This document shows positions 43,978 through 52,798 of a stretch of 64,000 nucleotides of DNA, in pieces. This DNA is from Aeromicrobium terrae. Its GTDB lineage: Bacteria; Actinomycetota; Actinomycetes; Propionibacteriales; Nocardioidaceae. The position numbers and the translations under genes were made by a program. The first letter of the stretch is position 1, and every line of letters starts with the position of its first letter. Under the pieces are notes generated by a model, which was given only the letters and a program-made list of their open reading frames with translations, was not told the origin of the DNA and made no database searches. The stretch spans positions 124,001 to 188,000 of the forward strand of contig NZ_VDUX01000002.1 of assembly GCF_008039565.1 (NCBI RefSeq), written 5' to 3'.

Positions 43978-45968
43978 GGCGCCTCCGTCGGGAGCACGGC
44001 AGTGACGACGGTGCCGCCACCGGGCCGCGGGCTGATGTCGAGACGGCCGCCGACCTCGACGGCCCGCTCACCCATGCTGGTCAGCCCGACCCCGTTCTGC
44101 GGACGCGCCGGCAGGCCGCGGCCGTTGTCGCTGACCGAGACCACGAGGGTGCCGTGGCGAACCTGGGCGGAGAGGTGCACCCGACCGGCCCCGCTGTGCC
44201 GGACTGCGTTGGAGACGGCCTCGGACGCCACCGCGTACGCCGCCACCTCGACGGCGGCCGGCAGGCGGCCCCAGCTGTCGTCGATCTCGGCGGTGCACTC
44301 GGGCACCTCGAAGCCCTGGACGAGCCGCTCGAGCGCGCCACCCAGGCCGACGTGGTCGAGCACCGGCGGTCGCAGGCCGTGGGTCACGGCACGGACGTCG
44401 GTGACCACGCCGCGCAGCCGCTCCCGGATCTCCACCGCACGATCATGCAGGTCAGCGGGTCCGTCAGCCATCCGACGCGCCAGGGCGTCCATCTGGTGCG
44501 CCGTCCCCGCGAGCACCGGTCCGACACCGTCGTGCAGGTCGGCGCGGAGCCGGCGACGCTCCTCCTCGCGCGCCAGCACGATGCGGACGCGGCTCTGCGC
44601 CACGTCCTCGACCAGGGACGCGGCGTAGGCGAGCGTCGCGGCGCGGCTGCCGACCTCGGCGATGGCCTGGCGCTCCTCGCCGGAGAACCGCTCACCGCGC
44701 TTGCGGTACCCGACGTGCAGCTCGCCCAGGTCGTCGCCGAGCGTCGAGACGGGCTCGACGTACCAGTCGTCGGTCGGCTCGCCCGACGTCACCGTGACGG
44801 CGCCGACGAACGCGACGTACGGGAGGCGCAGGGCCTCGCGCAGCGCGTCGACCAGGCGCTGCAGCGCCTCGACCGGTTCGCTCGCCGGTGCGACGTGCCG
44901 GCCGACCCGGGAGACGACGGCGTAGGGGTCGCGCCGGTGGCCGAACAGCCAGCGGTCGACGCCGGCCTGGACGACGGTCCGCCCGGACGCGGCGACCACC
45001 GCCGCCACCGCGACGAGCACGACGCCCAGGCGCGACGACGGCGCGACGCTCCCGACGGCCAGCACCACGCCCACGTAGGCCAGCACGACGATGCCGCTCA
45101 GCAGCAGGAAGACGATCGTCCGGTTGAGCGCGAACTCGATGTCGAACAGCTGGTGCCGCAGGATCGCGACCACGATGGCCACCGGCGGACCGACCAGGCC
45201 GAGGGAGAACAGGAGGTCTCCGGCATCGGACCGGCCGCCCTGCGTGGACGCCACGAGACCGACGAACAGGACGAGGGCACCCAGAGAGAGCCACTGGAGC
45301 TGCGCCCGGCCAGCGCCCGTGGCGCGTCGTGCTCGCGCCCGCAGGCTGATGACACCGCACAGCGACCCGCCGAAGAGGACGAAGATCGAGCCGAACATCG
45401 TGACGTAGCGGGACCAGGTGCCAAGCAGACCCAGCGGGTTGTCGAGCTGGGGGATCATGTCCGGCTCGACCGGCGCCAGCATGCGGGCCACCGCGGCGAG
45501 CGTGGCGATCGAGGCGAACGCCAGCACCGCCGGACGCCAGCCCTGGGTCGCGGGCCGGCCGTCCGGGAACAGCAGGAGCGCCAGCGGCAGGACGAAGAAG
45601 TAGGGAATGAAGCCCCACACGGCGAACCACGTCAGCACGTCCGTGCCAGGCAGCGGCGCATCTCGCACGAGCGCGGACCAGGTCGCCAGCTCGGCCGCGA
45701 GCAGGTACGGACCGATCAGCGAAGCAGAGACCAGCACCCACCCGACCGCGTTCTGCGGACGTGACCGCACGAGGACGGCGCCCGCCACGGGGTAGACGCT
45801 GCCGAGCACGACGTCGCTCCACGCGACCCGCGGCACGTCCACGCCGTCGACCAGCGTCCAGCTCACGACGAGCGCCGCCGCACAGCCCAGCACCGAGGTC
45901 GCCGCGAGGGCGACCGCGACGGTGACGAGGAGCCGGTCGTTCGACCGGACCCGGTGCGGCAGGAGCAT
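43974..45968 (-). CDS. Membrane sensor histidine kinase (HisKA_3 type)
   Basis: 664 residues from the ATG at 45966-45968 with GGGAGG upstream. About ten hydrophobic segments in the first 350 residues form a large membrane sensor. A GAF-like stretch (about 380-445) follows, then dimerisation/phospho-acceptor EEERRRLRADLHDGVGPVL (histidine near 483) and an ATPase with EAVSNAVRHSGAG (N box) and VSVSDNGRGLP (G1). This is the NarX/DesK-like kinase class. The signal is unknown; the membrane-embedded sensor suggests a membrane or lipid cue. Confidence 0.92.
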   Translation of the reverse strand: MLLPHRVRSNDRLLVTVAVALAATSVLGCAAALVVSWTLVDGVDVPRVAWSDVVLGSVYPVAGAVLVRSRPQNAVGWVLVSASLIGPYLLAAELATWSALVRDAPLPGTDVLTWFAVWGFIPYFFVLPLALLLFPDGRPATQGWRPAVLAFASIATLAAVARMLAPVEPDMIPQLDNPLGLLGTWSRYVTMFGSIFVLFGGSLCGVISLRARARRATGAGRAQLQWLSLGALVLFVGLVASTQGGRSDAGDLLFSLGLVGPPVAIVVAILRHQLFDIEFALNRTIVFLLLSGIVVLAYVGVVLAVGSVAPSSRLGVVLVAVAAVVAASGRTVVQAGVDRWLFGHRRDPYAVVSRVGRHVAPASEPVEALQRLVDALREALRLPYVAFVGAVTVTSGEPTDDWYVEPVSTLGDDLGELHVGYRKRGERFSGEERQAIAEVGSRAATLAYAASLVEDVAQSRVRIVLAREEERRRLRADLHDGVGPVLAGTAHQMDALARRMADGPADLHDRAVEIRERLRGVVTDVRAVTHGLRPPVLDHVGLGGALERLVQGFEVPECTAEIDDSWGRLPAAVEVAAYAVASEAVSNAVRHSGAGRVHLSAQVRHGTLVVSVSDNGRGLPARPQNGVGLTSMGERAVEVGGRLDISPRPGGGTVVTAVLPTEAP

Positions 45969-46103
45969 GCGGTCATCCTCCCTGTCCGCACGCGTCCCCG
46001 AGACGTCCTTCGGCAGATTCCCGCGCAATGGGGGCGAGTGTCCCTCGTGCCCGGGACACGTCCCGGCCCATCGTCGTCGTCAAGCCCGCAGACTCCGCTG
46101 GCC

Positions 46104-46131
46104 GCCGCCCGCGGCCCGGCACCCCCGCCGC
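46104..46131. repeat. 28-bp dispersed GC-rich repeat, copy 2
   Basis: Identical over 28 bases to 5749-5776. It lies in the 193-bp gap between the divergent kinase and membrane protein genes, 30 bp upstream of the latter's start. The remainder of this gap (45969-46103) shows no gene. Confidence 0.75.
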
Positions 46132-46161
46132 GGGCCACCCCCTACCGAAAGAGGAACGACC

Positions 46162-46854
46162 ATGAGCACCATCCACACCGAGACCGCCGGACGGACCTCC
46201 GACCGCCTCGACTCGTCGCGCGGCCGTTGGCCCCTGATCGGCGCCGCGGCCGGCATCACCGGGTTCATCGCCACGCTCGTCACCGACGTGCACGTGAACG
46301 GTGACGACAAGGCCACCGCCGCCCTCGTCGACGAGATCAGCCGCGGCAAGGCGCACGTCAGCCTCGTCGCCGGCTTCATCACCGTCACGCTCCTCGTCGT
46401 GCTGGCCGCCGCCTGGCGCCGTCACGTCGAGCCGCGGGTCGCCGGCAGCACCGCCGCGCGCGTCGTCTCCAACGGCTTCCTGCTCAGCGCGGCCGCGCTC
46501 GCCCTGGGCTATGGCTGGAAGGGCTCGCTCGCCGTGTATCTGGACGGCGGCATCAACGACAAGGTCGGCGGCTTCGACCGCGAGGGCCTGTACGTGACAT
46601 ACGTGCTCAACGACTTCGGCAGCTACATCGGCTGGCTCGGCGTCGTGATCGCCCTCGGCGCCATCGCCTTCATGGCGTTCCGCGAGCGCACGGTGTCGCG
46701 CTGGATCGGCGTCGTCGCCACCATCCCCGTGCTCGCCGTGACCGCCATGGCCGTCGGGACCGGCCTCCCGGGCTTCCCGGGCGTCGCCGGCCCCCCGGCC
46801 CTGGCGATCGTGTTCGCCGGGCTCGCGTTCGGCAAGAGCACCATTACTCGCTGA
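46162..46854 (+). CDS. Membrane protein, four-to-six segments
   Basis: 230 residues from the ATG at 46162 behind AAAGAGGAAC. Hydrophobic segments at about 25-42, 71-89, 103-125, 154-176 and 183-220. A loop with [17 protein letters not shown] precedes the second segment and [17 protein letters not shown] the fourth. I do not recognise a family. Divergent from the sensor kinase, so it may be the regulated output or a partner of the two-component system. The 3' end overlaps convergent glpK by 11 bp. Confidence 0.78.
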   Translation: MSTIHTETAGRTSDRLDSSRGRWPLIGAAAGITGFIATLVTDVHVNGDDKATAALVDEISRGKAHVSLVAGFITVTLLVVLAAAWRRHVEPRVAGSTAARVVSNGFLLSAAALALGYGWKGSLAVYLDGGINDKVGGFDREGLYVTYVLNDFGSYIGWLGVVIALGAIAFMAFRERTVSRWIGVVATIPVLAVTAMAVGTGLPGFPGVAGPPALAIVFAGLAFGKSTITR

Positions 46855-48337
46855 CCCAGTCGAGAGTGCGCTCGACCGCCTTGGCCCACTGGGCCCGGGC
46901 GGTCTTGCGCTGCTCGGCGTCGGTCGCGGGCTCCCAGCGGGCGCCCTCGGCCCAGTTCTCGACGAGCTCGTCGGTGCCGGACCAGACGCCGACGGCGAGG
47001 CCGGCCGCGTAGGCGGCGCCGAGGGCCGTGGTCTCGGCCACCTGCGGGCGCACCACCGGGACGCCGAGGACGTCGGCCTGGATCTGCATGCAGAGGGAGT
47101 TGAGCGTGACGCCGCCGTCGACCTTCAGCTCCGGGAGCGTCAGGCCGGCGTCCGCGACCATCGCCTCGACGACGTCCGCGCTCTGGTGGCAGATCGCCTC
47201 GAGGGCGGCGCGGGCGAGGTGCGCCTTGGTGTTGAAGCGGGAGAGCCCGACGATCGCGCCCCGGGCGTCGGAGCGCCAGTACGGGGCGAAGAGCCCGGAG
47301 AACGCGGGGACGAACGCGACGCCGCCGGTGTCGTCGACGCTCGCGGCGAGCGTCTCTGACTCGGCGGCGTCGTCGATGATGCCGAGCTGGTCGCGCAGCC
47401 ACTGGATGGCCGAGCCGGTGACGGCGATCGAGCCCTCGAGCGCATAGGCCGCGGGCTGGTCGCCCAACCGGTACGCGACCGTGGTGATCAGCCCGTTCTG
47501 CGAGCGGACGATCTCCGTCCCGGTGTTGAGGACCAGGAAGTTGCCGGTGCCGTAGGTGTTCTTGAGGCCGCCGGCGTCGAAGCAGGCCTGGCCGACGAGG
47601 GCGGCGTGCTGGTCGCCGAGGTCACCGGCGACCGGCACCTCCGCGCCGAACGGACCGTCGGCGCGGGTGTTGCCGTACACCTCCGAGCTCGACCGGATCT
47701 CCGGGAGCATCTGGCGCGGGACGCCGAACAGCCCGAGCAGCTCGTCGTCCCAGTCGAGCGTCTCCAGGTCCATCAGCATCGTGCGGCTGGCGTTGGTGAC
47801 GTCGGTGAGGTGCTCGCCCGTGAGGTTCCAGATGACCCAGGTGTCCATCGTGCCGAACAGCGCGTGCCCGGCCTCGGCGTCGGCGCGGACCCCGTCGACG
47901 TTGTCGAGGATCCACTTGAGCTTGCCGCCGGCGAAGTAGGCCGCGGGCGGCAGACCGGTGCGTTGCCGGATCAGGTCGCCGTGGCCGTCGCGCTCAAGCT
48001 GCTTGACGATGCCGTCGGTGCGGGTGTCCTGCCAGACGATGGCGTTGCCGTAGGGCTCGCCGGTGCGGCGGTCCCACACGACGGTGGTCTCGCGCTGGTT
48101 GGTGATGCCGACGGCCGCGAGGTCGGCGGCCGTGATGCCGGCCGCCTCGAGCCCGCCGCGGACGACGTCCTGCGTGCGCGCCCAGACCTCCGCGGCGTCG
48201 TGCTCGACCCAGCCGGCCTGCGGCAGGATCTGCTCGTGCTCGAGCTGGTGCCGGCCCACCTCGGCACCCGCGTGGTCGAAGACCATGAAGCGGGTGCTCG
48301 TGGTGCCCTGGTCGATCGCGCCGACGTACTCAGACAT
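46844..48337 (-). CDS. glpK: Glycerol kinase
   Basis: 497 residues, usual length. FGGY-family landmarks: [18 protein letters not shown] (about 7-24), [61 protein letters not shown] (about 239-267), and [25 protein letters not shown]. It phosphorylates glycerol to sn-glycerol-3-phosphate, the substrate of GlpD. No aquaporin or transporter gene is adjacent, so glycerol entry depends on other loci or on diffusion. Confidence 0.96.
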   Translation of the reverse strand: MSEYVGAIDQGTTSTRFMVFDHAGAEVGRHQLEHEQILPQAGWVEHDAAEVWARTQDVVRGGLEAAGITAADLAAVGITNQRETTVVWDRRTGEPYGNAIVWQDTRTDGIVKQLERDGHGDLIRQRTGLPPAAYFAGGKLKWILDNVDGVRADAEAGHALFGTMDTWVIWNLTGEHLTDVTNASRTMLMDLETLDWDDELLGLFGVPRQMLPEIRSSSEVYGNTRADGPFGAEVPVAGDLGDQHAALVGQACFDAGGLKNTYGTGNFLVLNTGTEIVRSQNGLITTVAYRLGDQPAAYALEGSIAVTGSAIQWLRDQLGIIDDAAESETLAASVDDTGGVAFVPAFSGLFAPYWRSDARGAIVGLSRFNTKAHLARAALEAICHQSADVVEAMVADAGLTLPELKVDGGVTLNSLCMQIQADVLGVPVVRPQVAETTALGAAYAAGLAVGVWSGTDELVENWAEGARWEPATDAEQRKTARAQWAKAVERTLDWVSE

Positions 48338-48364
48338 GGGCCAACCCTAGGGTCTCGCTGAGAC

Positions 48365-48489
48365 GCGGTTTACCCGGTTCAGTGGGTAAACCGACACATC
48401 ACCGGGCAAATCTGCCCGGTGATGTGTCAGGTTGCCGTGGGAAGTCCGCGACGCCCGTCGGTTTACCCACTGAACCGGGTAAACCGACA
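48365..48489. repeat. MITE-like palindromic element, copy 1
   Basis: 125 bp between pirin and glpK. The terminal sequences 48366-48393 and 48459-48487 are inverted copies of each other, each itself a hairpin (GGTTTACCC / GGGTAAACC). The centre holds a perfect 15-bp stem, ACACATCACCGGGCA (48394-48408) / TGCCCGGTGATGTGT (48413-48427), with a 4-nt loop. A diverged relative is at 62307-62519. No open reading frame lies within. It may also terminate pirin transcripts. Confidence 0.85.
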
Positions 48490-48499
48490 ACGAGTGACG

Positions 48500-49489
48500 T
48501 CAGTCGTCGGGGTTGAACTCCCCGTGCACCTCAGCGTGCGGAACGCTCGGGATGGTGCCGAGCTTGCCCTTCTGGAAGTCCTCGAACGCCTGCAGGACCT
48601 CGGCCTTGGTGTTCATCACGAACGGGCCGGCCCAGGCGATCGGCTCACGGATCGGCAGGCCGCCGAGCACGATGACGTCGAGCGTGGGGTGACGGCCCTC
48701 CTGCGTGCTGTCCGCGCCGACGGTGATCGTCTCGCCGTGCCCGAGCACCGCGAGCTGGCCGGTGCGGATGGGACGGCGCTCCTTGCCGACGTACCCGTCG
48801 CCGTTCATGACGTAGACGAGGGCGTTGAAGTCGGTGCGCCACGGCAGAGTCATCTCCGCGCCCGGGGACACGGTCGCGTGCACCATCGCCATCGGCGTGT
48901 GCGTGCTGCCCGGCCCCTTGATGCCGTCGACCTCACCGGCGATGACGCGGATCAGCGCGCCGGCGTCGTGCGAGGCGCCGAGACCGACGTCGCCGCCGCG
49001 GATGTCCTGGTAGTGCGGCGGCAGCCACTTGTCGGCCTTGGGCAGGTTCACCCACAGCTGGAAGCCGTGGAACAGGCCGCCCCTGACGACCAGCCACTCC
49101 GGCGGCGCCTCGATGTGCAGCAGCCCCGAGCCGGCCGTCATCCACTGGGTGTCGCCGTCGGTGATGGTGCCGCCACCACCGTGGCTGTCCTGGTGGTCGA
49201 AGACGCCGTCGATGATGTACGTGACGGTCTCGAAGCCGCGGTGCGGGTGCCACGGCGTGCCCTTGGGCTCGCCCGGCGCGTAGTCGACCTCACCCATCTG
49301 GTCCATGTGGATGAACGGGTCGAGCAGGCTCGGGTCGACGCCGGCGAACGCGCGGCGGACCGGGAAGCCCTCGCCCTCGTAGCCCTGCGGGGCGGTGGTG
49401 ACGCTGACGACCTGACGGTCCTCGGCATCGGGGCGGGCGGCCACGGTGCGGGGCAGGACGGTCCAGTCGGGTGCGGTGACGGCGGGCAT
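48500..49489 (-). CDS. Pirin-family cupin protein
   Basis: 329 residues from an ATG with AAGGAGA upstream. Pirin metal site residues are visible: PFIHMDQMGEVDYAPGEPKGTPWHPHRGFETVTYII (about 56-91), with the HPHRGFET motif, and DTQWMTAGSGLLHIE. The C-terminal cupin has YVMNGDGYVGKE. Pirins act as metal-dependent quercetinases or redox-sensing cofactors; which applies is not clear. Its upstream region has TTGA/TCAA inverted repeats similar to those in the yceI-marR gap. Confidence 0.93.
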   Translation of the reverse strand: MPAVTAPDWTVLPRTVAARPDAEDRQVVSVTTAPQGYEGEGFPVRRAFAGVDPSLLDPFIHMDQMGEVDYAPGEPKGTPWHPHRGFETVTYIIDGVFDHQDSHGGGGTITDGDTQWMTAGSGLLHIEAPPEWLVVRGGLFHGFQLWVNLPKADKWLPPHYQDIRGGDVGLGASHDAGALIRVIAGEVDGIKGPGSTHTPMAMVHATVSPGAEMTLPWRTDFNALVYVMNGDGYVGKERRPIRTGQLAVLGHGETITVGADSTQEGRHPTLDVIVLGGLPIREPIAWAGPFVMNTKAEVLQAFEDFQKGKLGTIPSVPHAEVHGEFNPDD

Positions 49490-49503
49490 CTCAGTCTCCT
49501 TCG

Positions 49504-49535
49504 ATTGACTTCAATCTAGTTCAACATTCAACTAG
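49504..49535. promoter_or_regulatory. Inverted repeats upstream of pirin
   Basis: ATTGACTTCAAT (49504-49515) and CTAGTTCAACATTCAACTAG (49516-49535), in the 71-bp divergent gap between pirin and the AlkD-like gene. The second is a 6-bp perfect inverted repeat. Both contain TTGA/TCAA elements like the yceI-marR sites. A MarR-type operator is a reasonable guess. Confidence 0.55.
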
Positions 49536-49560
49536 CGTCAATATTCCCTAGAGTCGTGGC

Positions 49561-50235
49561 GTGGACCAGCTCGTCTCGACCGTACGCGCTCAGCTGCGCG
49601 AGCAGGCCGATTCCGCCCTGGCTCCCGGGCAGCAGACGTACATGAAGTCGGCCATGCCGTTCCTCGGCGTGCGGGTCCCCCAGGTCCGACGGCTCACGCT
49701 CGCCGCCGCGCGCTCGCACCCGCCGGCGGACGTCGAGGCGCTCGAGCGGGCCGCCCGCGCGCTGTGGGACGAGGCGCAGTACCGCGAGGAGCGCTACGCC
49801 GCGACGGCCCTCACCGGGCTCCCGATGGCGCGCGGCCGCCTCGAGCTGATGGACCTGCACGAGCACATGGCCGTGACCGGCGCCTGGTGGGACCACGTCG
49901 ACGACATCTCGCACCGGATCGGCGCGACGCTCGCGGCCCATCCCGAGGAGACGGCTCGCATCGTGCGTCGTTGGATCGCGTCCGACGACCTCTGGTTGCG
50001 ACGGCTCTCGATCATCTGCCAGCTCGACCGCGGCGCGGACACCGATCGCGCCCTGCTGACCGAGGCCGTCGACGCCGCGGCCTCGAGCGACGAGTTCTTC
50101 CTGCGCAAGGCGATCGGCTGGGCGCTGCGCCAGCACGCCCGGGTCGACCCGGACTGGGTGCGCGCGTTCGTCGGCGAGCGCGAGGACGCCCTCAGCCCGC
50201 TGTCGCAGCGCGAGGCGCTCAAGCACCTCCGGTGA
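49561..50235 (+). CDS. DNA alkylation repair protein, AlkD-like
   Basis: 224 residues from a GTG. HEAT-like repeat protein of the AlkC/AlkD family: KSAMPFLGVRVPQVRRL (about 29-45), LWDEAQYREERYAATAL (about 68-84), TGAWWDHVDDISHRIG (about 106-121), DLWLRRLSIICQLD (about 142-155), and the terminal FFLRKAIGWALRQHARVDPDWV. AlkD excises bulky or cationic N3/N7-alkylpurines. The conserved Trp/Asp/Arg positions of AlkD (WDHVD, RRLSI) appear present. The 3' end overlaps the convergent UDG gene by 17 bp. Confidence 0.9.
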   Translation: MDQLVSTVRAQLREQADSALAPGQQTYMKSAMPFLGVRVPQVRRLTLAAARSHPPADVEALERAARALWDEAQYREERYAATALTGLPMARGRLELMDLHEHMAVTGAWWDHVDDISHRIGATLAAHPEETARIVRRWIASDDLWLRRLSIICQLDRGADTDRALLTEAVDAAASSDEFFLRKAIGWALRQHARVDPDWVRAFVGEREDALSPLSQREALKHLR

Positions 50236-50854
50236 GACCGGCGGCAGCTCGCAGGTCGTCGACGATCGCGGCGATCCCCGCCTCGCGCTCGTCGCGGTCC
50301 CGGGTGCGCAAGACCGACGACGGGTGACTGGTGACGACGACCGGCACACCGAGGTCCGGGGCGTCGATCGGCGTCCCGCGCTCGGCGCCGATCCGCACCG
50401 GTCGTCCGAGCACGGCGCGGCCCGCCGTGGCCCCGAGACACACGACCACGTCCGGGCGCACGGCGGCGAGCTCGGACTCCAGCCAGGGGCGGCACGCCTC
50501 GATGTGCGCCACCGCCGGCTTCTGGTGGATCCGCCGCTTGCCGCGCTGCTCGTGACGGAAGTGCTTCACCGCGTTGGTCAGGTAGACCCTCGTGCGGTCG
50601 ATGCCGGCCTGCTGCAGCGCGTCGTCGAGGACGCGGCCGGCCGGGCCCACGAACGGCTCGCCCTCACGGTCCTCGACGTCACCGGGCTGCTCGCCGACGA
50701 GCATCACGGTGGCCGACCGAGGTCCGGCGGAGAACACGACCTGCGTCGCGTCGACCCACAGCTCGCACCCGCGGCACGACTCCGCGGCCTCGCGCAGCCG
50801 TGGGAGCGACCGGGTGTCGGGCACCCACTCCTCCGCTCCCGGCCGGTCAGCCAT
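50219..50854 (-). CDS. Uracil-DNA glycosylase, UdgX type
   Basis: 211 residues. Iron-sulfur-type UDG with GEQPGDVEDREGEPFVGPAG (motif 1, about 54-73, carrying the Q/D of UdgX) and the insert GKRRIHQKP (about 105-113), whose histidine 110 corresponds to the residue that in Mycobacterium smegmatis UdgX becomes covalently linked to uracil-excised DNA. Motif 2 VTSHPSSVLR is present, and cysteines at about 27, 30, 120 and 136 can ligate a 4Fe-4S cluster. It probably tags uracil or deoxyuridine damage by forming a DNA adduct needing RecA-dependent processing. Convergent with the AlkD-like gene. Confidence 0.92.
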   Translation of the reverse strand: MADRPGAEEWVPDTRSLPRLREAAESCRGCELWVDATQVVFSAGPRSATVMLVGEQPGDVEDREGEPFVGPAGRVLDDALQQAGIDRTRVYLTNAVKHFRHEQRGKRRIHQKPAVAHIEACRPWLESELAAVRPDVVVCLGATAGRAVLGRPVRIGAERGTPIDAPDLGVPVVVTSHPSSVLRTRDRDEREAGIAAIVDDLRAAAGLTGGA

Positions 50855-50871
50855 GCACCTAGTGTCGGACC

Positions 50872-52392
50872 ATGGCAGCGGAGTCGCATGACGTCCTGAT
50901 CGTCGGTGGTGGCCACAACGCGCTGGTCGCCGCCACCTACCTGGCCCGCGCCGGGCTCGACGTCGTCGTGCTGGAGCGGCTCGACCACGTCGGCGGCGCG
51001 GCGGTGAGCACGCCGTCGTTCGGCGGCCACGACGCCCGCCTCTCCCGGTTCTCCTACTTGGTGAGCCTCATGCCGGACGCGCTGATCGAGGAGCTCGGCC
51101 TCGACCTCGAGCTCCGGTCGCGGCCCACCGCGTCGTACACGCCGTACGACGGCGGCGGCCTGCTCGTCGAGACCGACGAGGGCGAGGCCACGCGTGCGTC
51201 GTTCCGTGCGCTGACCGGCTCCGACGCCGAGCACGACGCCTGGCAGCGCTTCTACGCCGACGTCGCCACACTCGCCGACGCCGTCGCGCCGACCTTGCTG
51301 GGCCCGCTCCCCCACATCGGCGACGTCCGGGACAAGGTGGAGATGGCCACGTGGACGGACCTCGTCGACGAGCCGATCGGCCGGGCCATCGAGCGCCGGT
51401 TCGCGAACGACCTCGTGCGCGGCGTCGTCGGCACCGACGCCCTGATCGGCACGTTCGCCTCCTTGCACGACCGGTCGCTCGTGCAGAACCGGTGCTTCCT
51501 CTACCACCTGGTCGGCAACGGCACCGGCGAGTGGCGCGTGCCCGTCGGCGGCATGGGCGCGGTGACCGGCGAGCTGGAGCGGGTCGCCCGCGCAGCAGGT
51601 GCCGAGATCCGCACCGGCTGCGAGGTCACCGCCGTGGACGCCGGTGACGACCGGGTGACCGTGCGCGGCGACGGGTTCGAGGTGACCGCCGGCTGGATGC
51701 TCTCGGGTGTCGCGCCGTACGTGCTGGCCGGGCTGGTCGGCGACCGGACGCCGCCGCCGAAGCCGTCGGGCGCCCAGCTCAAGGTGAACGTCCTCGTCTC
51801 GCGGCTCCCCCGCTTGCGCTCGGGCGACGATCCGGCCGTCGCGTTCGCCGGCACGTTCCACGTCAACGAGTCGATGTCGCAGGTGGAGGCGCTGCACGCT
51901 GCCGCGAGCCGGGGAGAGGCGCCGTTCGCGTCGGGCGAGCTGTACTGCCACACCCTGACCGACCGCTCGATCCTCGGACCTGAGCTCGCGGCGTCGGACG
52001 CGCAGACACTCACCTGGTTCGGACTGCACGCGCCGTACGAGAACCTGCCCGACGAGTCCGCCGGCGAGGCCGCGTACCGCCAGTTCGTCGAGGCACTCGA
52101 CGCCCATCTCGCCGAGCCGCTCGAGCCGCTGATCCTGGCCGTGGAGCACAAGACGCCGGCCCAGGTGGAGGCCGCGCTGAACATGCCCGGCGGCCACATC
52201 TTCCATGGCGACCTGCAGTGGCCGTGGCTCGAGGAGGGCGAGAAGCCGCACACCCCGGCGGAGCGCTGGGGCGTCGCGACGAGCCATCCGCGCGTGCTGC
52301 TGTGCGGCAGCGGAGCACGGCGCGGCGGCGCCGTCAGCGGCCTCGCGGGCCACCACGCGGCGCACGCCCTCCTCGATTTCATCGAGGCGTGA
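50872..52392 (+). CDS. FAD-dependent oxidoreductase, phytoene-desaturase-like
   Basis: 506 residues. N-terminal Rossmann fold with VLIVGGGHNALVAATYLARAGLDVVVLERLDHVGGAA (about 8-44), the extended FAD-binding sequence of carotenoid desaturase/isomerase-like NAD(P)/FAD proteins, and C-terminal LLCGSGARRGGAVSGLAGHHAAHALLD. The closest recognisable group is the CrtI-like PYROXD2 set rather than carotenoid synthesis enzymes; no phytoene synthase is nearby. Substrate unknown. tRNA-Lys starts 25 bp after its stop. Confidence 0.88.
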   Translation: MAAESHDVLIVGGGHNALVAATYLARAGLDVVVLERLDHVGGAAVSTPSFGGHDARLSRFSYLVSLMPDALIEELGLDLELRSRPTASYTPYDGGGLLVETDEGEATRASFRALTGSDAEHDAWQRFYADVATLADAVAPTLLGPLPHIGDVRDKVEMATWTDLVDEPIGRAIERRFANDLVRGVVGTDALIGTFASLHDRSLVQNRCFLYHLVGNGTGEWRVPVGGMGAVTGELERVARAAGAEIRTGCEVTAVDAGDDRVTVRGDGFEVTAGWMLSGVAPYVLAGLVGDRTPPPKPSGAQLKVNVLVSRLPRLRSGDDPAVAFAGTFHVNESMSQVEALHAAASRGEAPFASGELYCHTLTDRSILGPELAASDAQTLTWFGLHAPYENLPDESAGEAAYRQFVEALDAHLAEPLEPLILAVEHKTPAQVEAALNMPGGHIFHGDLQWPWLEEGEKPHTPAERWGVATSHPRVLLCGSGARRGGAVSGLAGHHAAHALLDFIEA

Positions 52393-52417
52393 CCCGGCTG
52401 CTAAAGTCGACCTTCGC

Positions 52418-52493
<76 letters not shown>

Positions 52494-52535
52494 GACTTCC
52501 TTCGCGCGGCGCCGAACCCCGACATCTCGGGTGGA

Positions 52536-52718
52536 TCAGGCGCCGTTCGCCATTCGGGGCTCCTGCGCCATGGCCGGGGCCGGCATCGGGGCCCGGGCCA
52601 GCTCGACGCGGATGTCGACGCCCGCAGGCGGGTCGAACGCGCTCAGCAGACGCGCCATCGTGCGGCGGACGACCAGGTAGGGAAGCGGTGCGTGGGTGGT
52701 GGACATGGCGGAGCTCAT
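52536..52718 (-). CDS. Small hypothetical protein
   Basis: 60 residues from the ATG at 52716-52718 (or 56 from the ATG at 52704), with GGGAG close upstream. The product is short, with a basic stretch LPYLVVRRTMARLLSAF (about 12-28) and an alanine/proline/methionine-rich tail. No recognised family. It is the only candidate gene in the 305-bp stretch 52494-52798 between tRNA-Lys and the cyclase; the rest of that stretch shows nothing. It may be spurious. Confidence 0.4.
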   Translation of the reverse strand: MSSAMSTTHAPLPYLVVRRTMARLLSAFDPPAGVDIRVELARAPMPAPAMAQEPRMANGA

Positions 52719-52798
52719 TTCTCCCGTGCACGTGAGCAGCTGATTGCGCAACCGCCGAACCAGCGTGCGGTGCACACGGACGCGGCGCAAATCGGCGG

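Noticed and set aside
48394..48427. Plain rho-independent terminator
   Set aside because: The 15-bp stem is strong but has no T-tract and is embedded in a larger inverted-terminal element with a relative at 62307; the repeat interpretation explains more.
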